Shown piece after piece: positions 1-4,779 of a stretch of DNA of 7,009 nucleotides (within the stretch, counting starts at the first letter, position 1; each line of letters begins with the position of its first letter). The stretch is from Fusobacterium sp. (GTDB lineage Bacteria > Fusobacteriota > Fusobacteriia > Fusobacteriales > Fusobacteriaceae). Made by a program: the position numbers and the translations under genes. Below the pieces are notes generated by a model. It worked only from the letters and a program-made list of their open reading frames with translations. It ran no database searches and had not been told where the DNA came from. The stretch covers positions 1 through 7,009 of the forward strand of contig DXSD01000096.1 in assembly GCA_019410665.1 (NCBI GenBank), given 5' to 3'.

Positions 1-1048
1 CTATATAATTAATTTTTGGAAAATTTTTTTTTGTATTTAAATAACAACTTTTATTAGTTTTATTTAACATAATTTTTATACTTTTTGCTACAGCTAAAGC
101 TAACTTTACAGGAACAGCATTTCCCACTTGCTGTTGTTGTGAAGATTTTGTTCCTATAAATTTAAAATTTTCTGGAAAATCTTGTAATGTTGCTAACTCT
201 CTAACTGTTAAAGCCCTATTTTGGGAATAATGAAATACTTTTCTCATATCCCCTGTTACACAAATAGAAGGTTTTGTACTATCATATCTAATATATTTTC
301 TAACATCTCCTTTTATTATACCAAACTCTTCTGGAATATCCTCTCTTCCGCCACCATCTTTTACATATTTCATTTTTTCTAACATATCTTTTCCATGATT
401 CATACTTTCATGATTAGGAATTGTGTAACAACTCTCTCCAGAGTTTAACACAGGAAAATGATCAATAGCTTCTTTGATAGTTTTATAATTTTTTTCATCA
501 TATGAGGGGTTAGGAAATATTATATCAGCATTTATATCCTTTCTCTTCCCTATAAAAAATACTCTATTTCTTATTTGAGGAGTTCCATAGTCAGCACTAT
601 TTAGTATTTTTACCTCTACTTGATATCCAACTTCAAAAAAATCTTTTATAATTTCCTCTCTTGTTTTTCCTTTATTATGTGTATATAATCTTGCAACATT
701 TTCCATAACTATAAATTTAGGTTTTATTAATTCTACAATTCTGATAAATTCTTTATATAATCTATTTCTTTCATCATCCTTAAAAGTTCTTCCTATATTT
801 CCAGCTATTGAGAATCCTTGACAGGGAGGGCCACCTATTATAACATCTATATTTTGATATTTCTCTAGATTTTTTTCTAAAAATAAATTTTTAATGTCAT
901 CTTTTATTATATGATTTCCTATATTATATCTATATGTTTCAACAGCATTAGTATCATAATCATTTGCTAAATATATTTCAAATCCAGCTTGAATAAATCC
1001 TAAATCCATTCCTCCTGCTCCTGAAAATAGACTTACTACTTTATACAC
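1..1048 (-). CDS. DNA (cytosine-5) methyltransferase, C-terminal end cut by window edge
   Basis: Transfers a methyl group from S-adenosylmethionine to carbon 5 of cytosine in a specific DNA site; probably part of a restriction-modification system or a solitary methylase. The frame reads 349 codons without a stop to the window edge, so the end lies outside. All main C5-methylase motifs are present in order: I (FSGAGGMDLGF, residues 8-18, SAM binding), IV (GGPPCQGFS, 72-80, catalytic Cys76), VI (MENV, 115-118, Glu116), VIII (QIRNRVFFIG, 158-167), IX (RALTVRELATLQDFP, about 278-292) and X (QQQQVGNAVPVKLA, about 304-317). The target-recognition stretch between VIII and IX is short, about 110 residues, suggesting one recognition site. 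Motif X is followed by only about 30 residues, so little is probably missing. The start is GTG at 1046-1048, seven bases after GAGG; no in-frame ATG lies near. A TAG at 1-3 is out of frame. No nuclease partner is visible; one may lie to the left. The recognition site cannot be read from the sequence. Confidence 0.95.
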   Translation of the reverse strand, partial: MYKVVSLFSGAGGMDLGFIQAGFEIYLANDYDTNAVETYRYNIGNHIIKDDIKNLFLEKNLEKYQNIDVIIGGPPCQGFSIAGNIGRTFKDDERNRLYKEFIRIVELIKPKFIVMENVARLYTHNKGKTREEIIKDFFEVGYQVEVKILNSADYGTPQIRNRVFFIGKRKDINADIIFPNPSYDEKNYKTIKEAIDHFPVLNSGESCYTIPNHESMNHGKDMLEKMKYVKDGGGREDIPEEFGIIKGDVRKYIRYDSTKPSICVTGDMRKVFHYSQNRALTVRELATLQDFPENFKFIGTKSSQQQQVGNAVPVKLALAVAKSIKIMLNKTNKSCYLNTKKNFPKINYI

Positions 1049-1053
1049 AACTT

Positions 1054-1060
1054 CACCTCT
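1054..1060 (-). promoter_or_regulatory. Ribosome binding site that sets the GTG start of the methyltransferase
   Basis: On the minus strand the sequence is AGAGGTGAAGTTGTG. The AGAGGTG core lies just upstream of the GTG at 1046-1048. This GTG is the first usable in-frame start before motif I, which begins eight residues into the protein, as is usual in this family. Confidence 0.7.
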
Positions 1061-1076
1061 ATTTTTTTTATTGTAT

Positions 1077-1104
1077 ATTTTAACATATATTATATAGTTT
1101 GCAA
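1077..1104 (-). promoter_or_regulatory. Candidate sigma-70 promoter for the methyltransferase
   Basis: A TTGCAA -35 box (1099-1104) and a TAAAAT -10 box (1077-1082) are separated by 16 bp, with a TG dinucleotide one base before the -10 (extended -10). Transcription would start near 1070, giving a leader of about 22 nt. The surroundings are AT-rich, so chance matches are possible. No terminator separates this gene from the helicase, so cotranscription with it is also possible. Confidence 0.45.
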
Positions 1105-1112
1105 ATCTATTT

Positions 1113-2654
1113 TTAATAGTCTAAAAATTTTGATTTCCTATCAAAATATCCAAGTTTTTCATAATGAAATTTAGGATAACTTAAATAGAGATAGCTCTTA
1201 GCTCTACTACAACCAACATAGTATAATCTCTTTTCCTCTTCTGCTTCCTCTTCAGATAAACTACTAGGAAATATTCCCTCTAATAAAGTAGGAATAAAAA
1301 CAACTTCCCATTCAAGTCCTTTTGCTGAATGAAGGGAGCAAAGAGTAACCCCATCCTCTTTTTCACTATCTTTTTTATTATACGGAATTTTATATTCTTG
1401 TAAAAGTTTTTCTAATATCTTAACTGTATATCTATTTCTAAATAAAATTGCCATCTCTTTATAGGGAGTATTTTTTCCTAAAGTCATAATCTTCTCACAG
1501 ATAAATTTGCCTTCACTCTCTTCATCTTTAAAAGAGTTTTTATGTACTCTTTCTCCTTTTCTCCCCACTCCAGATATTTTTTTACTATACTTCAACTTAA
1601 ATCTTTCAGCTATCCTATTGGTGTATGATATTATCTCATCACTACTTCTATAATTTGTTTCTAATTTTATAAGTTGTCCCTTTGGAAAATCCAATGCAAA
1701 ATTTAAAATATTAGTAAAGTCTGCTCCTCTAAAACCATATATACTTTGATAATCATCCCCTACCACCATCAAATTTTTATCTTCACCTATCAAAAGTTTC
1801 AGTAGCTCTCTTTGAGCTAAATTACTATCTTGATATTCATCTACCACTAAGTATTCAATCTTGTCTTTTATTATCTTTAAAAAATTCTCATTCTCTCTAA
1901 ATTTTTTTACAACAATCTCAATCAAATCATCAAATTCATAGATATTTTTTCTCTTTTTATATTTTCTATACTCGGACTTAATAACTTTTATATCCTCTAG
2001 TTTATCTTTTTCTTTAAAAACCTCTTCTAACTTTAGCTTTCTATTCTCTACTTTACTCAACTTACTAGAAAGAGTTTCTATATCATAAAACCTCCCCTTA
2101 TACTTTTTATCTAAGTCATACCTTTCCACTAGCTTAGATAAAATTTTTTCTCTCTCCCCTTCCTCCATTATCTCAAACTCTCCTAAATTAAATAGATCTC
2201 TATATCTATATATCAACCTTGTACAAAAAGAGTGAAAGGTTGTAACTGTAACTTTTAATTCCTCCACTCCTAAGATATTTTTTAATCTCTCTCTCATCTC
2301 ACTACTAGCTTTTCTTGTAAAAGTTACCATCAATATTTTTTCTGGATCTACACCATTTTCTATAAGCCAAGCTGTTCGATAGACTATTGTTCTTGTTTTT
2401 CCAGAACCAGCCCCAGCTATTACTAAATATTGTCCCTTGAGGGAGTAAAGAGCTTTTTTCTGCTCTTCATTGAGAAGAGAGTTATAATCTATCTTTGAGT
2501 TTTTAAACAAAAGAGAGGTATCTATACTCTCTACCTCTCTTCTCTCTAACTTTCTTATGCTCCTTATCAATAGAGTTTCCTTTTCAGTTTTTCTTACTTC
2601 CTTCTCTCTATTTATTATTTTTACCTCTTCCTTTTTTTTAAATATCCCCCACAT
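1113..2654 (-). CDS. Compact UvrD/PcrA-like superfamily 1A DNA helicase
   Basis: ATP-dependent helicase or translocase of the UvrD/Rep/PcrA type, acting on DNA in the cytoplasm. The motifs, numbered from the preferred ATG, are: Q motif LNEEQKKAL (about 61-69), Walker A AGAGSGKT (80-87), Ia TFTRKAS (111-117), II VVDEYQDS (270-277), III VGDDYQSIYGFRGA (298-311), IV LETNYRSS (331-338), V SLHSAKGLEWEVVF (440-453) and VI EEEKRLYYVGCSRAK (472-486). All ATPase residues look intact. At 513 residues it is well short of the usual 700 or more. Only about 100 residues separate motifs IV and V, so most of the 2B subdomain is missing. A charged, Lys/Glu-rich stretch of about 60 residues precedes the Q motif. 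The start is the ATG at 2652-2654; a GTG three codons earlier (2661-2663) lies inside the Shine-Dalgarno and is rejected. It starts 11 bp after the abiF stop, so the two are an operon. A defence role is inferred from context; a housekeeping repair role remains possible. Confidence 0.92.
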   Translation of the reverse strand: MWGIFKKKEEVKIINREKEVRKTEKETLLIRSIRKLERREVESIDTSLLFKNSKIDYNSLLNEEQKKALYSLKGQYLVIAGAGSGKTRTIVYRTAWLIENGVDPEKILMVTFTRKASSEMRERLKNILGVEELKVTVTTFHSFCTRLIYRYRDLFNLGEFEIMEEGEREKILSKLVERYDLDKKYKGRFYDIETLSSKLSKVENRKLKLEEVFKEKDKLEDIKVIKSEYRKYKKRKNIYEFDDLIEIVVKKFRENENFLKIIKDKIEYLVVDEYQDSNLAQRELLKLLIGEDKNLMVVGDDYQSIYGFRGADFTNILNFALDFPKGQLIKLETNYRSSDEIISYTNRIAERFKLKYSKKISGVGRKGERVHKNSFKDEESEGKFICEKIMTLGKNTPYKEMAILFRNRYTVKILEKLLQEYKIPYNKKDSEKEDGVTLCSLHSAKGLEWEVVFIPTLLEGIFPSSLSEEEAEEEKRLYYVGCSRAKSYLYLSYPKFHYEKLGYFDRKSKFLDY

Positions 2655-2660
2655 TTTTAT

Positions 2661-2666
2661 CACCTC
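2661..2666 (-). promoter_or_regulatory. Ribosome binding site of the helicase, touching the abiF stop codon
   Basis: GAGGTG sits eight bases (counted from GAGG) before the ATG at 2652-2654. It contains the GTG that would otherwise be taken as the start, so the protein begins MWGIFKKK. Its first base is the last base of the abiF TAG stop (2666-2668), which suggests translational coupling between the two genes. Confidence 0.75.
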
Positions 2667-3610
2667 TAAATATGCACACTTTTAATTTTATTGTATCTCT
2701 CTTCCCAATCTATTGGTAAAATTTTATATTTTATAATATCTATTTTGCTCTTTTTTATCAATCTTTTTAACTCTTGAAGTAATCTCTTCCCTTCAGCTTC
2801 AGAAAGAATTTTCTTCAAAGCATAAAATGTAGAAAGTAAATCTTGATTACTTACTAATATTTTTTCATTTTCATTTAATTTATCCTCTTCCATTTGGAAT
2901 AAATTTTTATAAATGAGCATATTATGATGAGCACAATAATTTCTTACAAGATTAATTCTCTTTAACCAACTATAAAAATAATTACTTCCTATTGCACTAT
3001 TTATTAAAGGATATCTATTTTTTAATATCATTTTTTTATATTTTAAATTTAAAAAAGAGTACAAAGTTACAGTAGTTCCTAGTTCTACATAATTAAAAAA
3101 TGCCCAAATTGGTATCTTTTTTCCTGCTCTGTCTCCTAAAGAATTATATATAGAAAAGTCTGAATAGATATCTGTTCTCTTTCTCATCTCTAACTCTTTA
3201 TTTTTAATCTCTTCAATAAATCTTTCAAAGTTTTTTATATTTTTTAACTTTCTAACTTTATTTCTTTCTCCTTTACTTGCTGTATAATAATCTCTATTTA
3301 GATAAAATTCCCCATCAGAGCTGTCTAAAGAGATATAGTTAGATATGTAACTTTTTATTTTTATCTCACATATTTTACAATATTTAAAAAGTAAAGCTCT
3401 TAAATCTCTATCAAAATTATATAAATCCAAAAGGATATAAAGAGGTTGTTTAGAATTTGTATTTTTAAGAAGAACCTTTCCATATCTACTCAATCTATAA
3501 TATCCAATATTATATAGATATGGAGTTATATTTTCTAAATTTTTAAATGTCACATATTTTCTTATTTTTTCAACTTGTAATAAAAAATCACTTGGAATAT
3601 CATTTGCCAT
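2666..3610 (-). CDS. abiF: Abi_2 family (AbiD/AbiF-like) abortive-infection HEPN protein
   Basis: A 314-residue member of the Abi_2 family, which carries a HEPN-type RNase fold and is linked to phage abortive infection; AbiF members act as toxins held in check by an RNA antitoxin. Family hallmarks visible here are YNIGYYRLSRY (33-43), FDRDLRALLFKY (66-77), PIWAFFNYVELGTTVTLYSFL (from 167), WLKRINLVRNYCAHHNML (from 215) and the C-terminal LPIDWEERYNKIK (298-310). The R-N-Y-C-A-H motif (Arg223 to His228, RX4H) is the expected HEPN catalytic site and is intact. Length is normal for the family, with no sign of truncation. The ATG at 3608-3610 has AGGAG seven bases upstream. There is no room for a promoter between the upstream terminator and this start, so expression should depend on readthrough from the ncRNA promoter. 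The helicase follows 11 bp downstream. The RNA target and phage specificity cannot be inferred. The symbol is by family resemblance; AbiD is the close alternative. Confidence 0.9.
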   Translation of the reverse strand: MANDIPSDFLLQVEKIRKYVTFKNLENITPYLYNIGYYRLSRYGKVLLKNTNSKQPLYILLDLYNFDRDLRALLFKYCKICEIKIKSYISNYISLDSSDGEFYLNRDYYTASKGERNKVRKLKNIKNFERFIEEIKNKELEMRKRTDIYSDFSIYNSLGDRAGKKIPIWAFFNYVELGTTVTLYSFLNLKYKKMILKNRYPLINSAIGSNYFYSWLKRINLVRNYCAHHNMLIYKNLFQMEEDKLNENEKILVSNQDLLSTFYALKKILSEAEGKRLLQELKRLIKKSKIDIIKYKILPIDWEERYNKIKSVHI

Positions 3611-3617
3611 AGTATTT

Positions 3618-3622
3618 CTCCT
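3618..3622 (-). promoter_or_regulatory. Ribosome binding site of abiF
   Basis: AGGAG lies seven bases before the ATG at 3608-3610. It directly follows, and shares its first A with, the ACCAATTCTTA element that resembles the terminator's 3' arm, so access to it could depend on how the leader RNA folds. Confidence 0.8.
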
Positions 3623-3632
3623 AAGAATTGGT

Positions 3633-3660
3633 AAAAAAAAAGAATGGTATGACCATTCTT
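3633..3660 (-). terminator. Intrinsic terminator between the ncRNA and abiF
   Basis: On the minus strand a perfect 9-bp stem, AAGAATGGT / ACCATTCTT (arms 3652-3660 and 3640-3648) with a CAT loop, runs straight into nine T residues (3633-3641). It lies about 22 bp before the abiF start, so it should end most transcripts before the toxin gene and let only a fraction read through. It would also end transcripts arriving from the oxidoreductase, which has no terminator of its own. Confidence 0.88.
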
Positions 3661-3714
3661 AATTCCATAAATGGGATATTTAGATCAGGGCATTACCTTT
3701 GCCTCCCTCTGGTT
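3633..3714 (-). ncRNA. Putative abiF-associated non-coding RNA (candidate RNA antitoxin)
   Basis: A free-standing transcription unit of about 80 nt: a strong promoter (3721-3749), a predicted start near 3713-3714, and an intrinsic terminator at its 3' end, all upstream of and co-oriented with abiF. It has no open frame with a ribosome site. The body is more GC-rich than the flanks. It can form AGA-GGG (3705-3710) against CCC-(TGA)-TCT (3682-3690), or alternatively GGC/GCC (3701-3703 with 3689-3691), then a small CCA-TTTA-TGG hairpin (3665-3674), then the terminator stem. A conserved structured RNA upstream of abiF genes is established, and AbiF works as a toxin with an RNA antitoxin. Assigning this RNA to that family rests on position, size and architecture, not on a covariance-model match. 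No tandem repeats of the ToxI kind are seen. Confidence 0.72.
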
Positions 3715-3720
3715 AGTAAT

Positions 3721-3749
3721 ATGATATCATACTTTTTAAAATTTTTCAA
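3721..3749 (-). promoter_or_regulatory. Strong sigma-70 promoter for the ncRNA and, by readthrough, abiF and the helicase
   Basis: TTGAAA (-35, 3744-3749), an exact 17-bp spacer and TATCAT (-10, 3721-3726), with an extended -10 TG at 3728-3729. The -35 box begins only 4 bp after the oxidoreductase stop codon. The -10 box lies inside the perfect palindrome ATGATATCAT (3721-3730), a possible repressor site. The predicted transcript start is 3713-3714. Confidence 0.8.
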
Positions 3750-3753
3750 GTAT

Positions 3754-4710
3754 TTATCTATTAGCAAGGTTCTCCATTATCTCTACACACTTTCTTGAAG
3801 TAGCGAAGGTATTTAAATTAGATTCTACTTTTCTATTTTTTATAAGATCTCTAAACTCCTCCACCTCATATCTCATATCATTTTCATATAGATCTATTCC
3901 TATTTTTTCCTCTCTTCCATCTCTATATTTTATAGTTATTCCTTTGACGTGAGATACCTTATCAATTACAATTGATCCTTCTTCTCCTAGTATTTCTGAT
4001 TCAACTTGTTCATGTGTTATCTTAGAGTAAGATATATTAGCAACCATATTATCATATTTTAATAGTATACTTCCACATCCATCTACTCCACTACTTAAAA
4101 TATAGTTATAACCAAAATACTCTTTTGGTTCTCCAAACATAGCAAGAGTAAAATATAATGGATATACTCCTATATCATATAAAGAGCCTCCAGATAACTC
4201 CTTATTAAAAATATTAGTAACCTCTCCATTTTTTAACAAATCATATCTTGAAGAGTACTGACAATATTTTACTAAGACTTGTCTAACCTCTCCAATTTTA
4301 TGTAAATTCTCCTTTATAATCTTAAAATTTGGATTAGTTGTTGGACGCATAGCTTCCATCAAAGCTACTCCATTTTTTTTAGCAATTACCTTTAAAATAT
4401 CAAATTCTTCCACAGTAGGTACTATTGGTTTTTCACAGATTACATTTTTCTTAGCTTCTAAAGCTAATTTAGCCTGTTCAAAATGTTTTCCATTAGGAGA
4501 AGCTATATATACAGCATCTATATTTTCATCTTCTAGCATTTTATGAATATCAGTATAAACTTTCTCTATTTCAAATCTATCAGCAAAATTTTTTCCTTTT
4601 TTCTCATCCCTTGATAGAAGAGCATAAGCTTTACACCCTTCAGTACTTTTTATAGCATCAATAAATTTTTCGCTTATAGAGCTACTTCCTATTATTGCAA
4701 ATTTAATCAT
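3754..4710 (-). CDS. Gfo/Idh/MocA family NAD(P)-dependent oxidoreductase
   Basis: A 318-residue cytoplasmic dehydrogenase of the glucose-fructose oxidoreductase / inositol dehydrogenase family, which oxidises or reduces sugars, cyclitols or related compounds with NAD(P). Numbered from the preferred ATG, the N-terminal Rossmann fold begins at once (IKFAIIGSSSIS). The family EKP motif is in NVICEKPIVP, with the conserved Lys at 94, and the C-terminal catalytic/substrate region has GGSLYDIGVYPL (174-185) with Asp179 and Tyr183. The LMEAMRPTTNPNF segment after the EKP motif resembles the dihydrodiol-dehydrogenase-like branch. Length is typical. Two in-frame ATGs exist: the one at 4714-4716 abuts GGAGG with no spacing, while the one at 4708-4710 has a six-base spacing and is chosen. 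It has its own promoter, so it need not be cotranscribed with the permease. The substrate cannot be told from sequence or neighbours. Confidence 0.93.
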   Translation of the reverse strand: MIKFAIIGSSSISEKFIDAIKSTEGCKAYALLSRDEKKGKNFADRFEIEKVYTDIHKMLEDENIDAVYIASPNGKHFEQAKLALEAKKNVICEKPIVPTVEEFDILKVIAKKNGVALMEAMRPTTNPNFKIIKENLHKIGEVRQVLVKYCQYSSRYDLLKNGEVTNIFNKELSGGSLYDIGVYPLYFTLAMFGEPKEYFGYNYILSSGVDGCGSILLKYDNMVANISYSKITHEQVESEILGEEGSIVIDKVSHVKGITIKYRDGREEKIGIDLYENDMRYEVEEFRDLIKNRKVESNLNTFATSRKCVEIMENLANR

Positions 4711-4716
4711 ATCCAT

Positions 4717-4721
4717 CCTCC
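4717..4721 (-). promoter_or_regulatory. Ribosome binding site deciding the oxidoreductase start
   Basis: On the minus strand the sequence is GGAGGATGGATATG. The first ATG is in contact with GGAGG and too close for initiation; the second is six bases away. The protein therefore most likely begins MIKFAIIG. Confidence 0.75.
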
Positions 4722-4734
4722 AATTATTTTTTAT

Positions 4735-4745
4735 CTCAATTTGAG
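4735..4745. repeat. Small perfect palindrome at the oxidoreductase transcription start
   Basis: CTCAA-T-TTGAG, two 5-bp arms around one base, spans the end of the predicted -10 box and the predicted start site (about 4737). The position suits a repressor operator, but an 11-bp palindrome can arise by chance in AT-rich DNA. Confidence 0.3.
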
Positions 4746-4772
4746 TATAACTTATCCTTATAAAAAAATCAA
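4744..4772 (-). promoter_or_regulatory. Sigma-70 promoter for the oxidoreductase
   Basis: TTGATT (-35, 4767-4772), a 17-bp spacer and TATACT (-10, 4744-4749), within the 69-bp gap after the permease stop. The predicted start is near 4737, giving a leader of about 27 nt before the chosen ATG. Confidence 0.65.
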
Positions 4773-4779
4773 ACTTTTT

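Noticed and set aside
1..3. TAG on the minus strand at the left edge as the methyltransferase stop codon.
   Set aside because: The methyltransferase frame uses codons at 2-4, 5-7 and so on. This TAG is one base out of frame, so the gene continues past the edge.
1105..1130. A terminator hairpin after the helicase (TTTTTA...TAAAAA around the stop codon).
   Set aside because: The stem is only A-T pairs and has no GC core, and there is no T tract after it. It is expected by chance at this base composition.
2661..2663. GTG as the start codon of the helicase.
   Set aside because: It lies within the GAGGTG Shine-Dalgarno. The ATG three codons downstream has the right spacing.
3640..3714. Tandem-repeat RNA antitoxin of the ToxI kind, or a CRISPR array.
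   Set aside because: No repeated units are present in the transcribed region, apart from the terminator arm and its near copy in the leader. There is no spacer-like organisation and no cas gene.
3633..3750. The GC-richer leader with a terminator before abiF as a metabolite riboswitch.
   Set aside because: I compared it from memory with the fluoride, TPP, preQ1, ZTP, guanidine, c-di-GMP and THF consensus cores and found no match. The downstream gene is a defence protein, for which an associated ncRNA is the better explanation.
4745..4762. Inverted repeat TATAA-N7-TTATA after the permease as a terminator.
   Set aside because: The stem is only 5 bp of A/T, it is not followed by a T tract, and it overlaps the oxidoreductase promoter.
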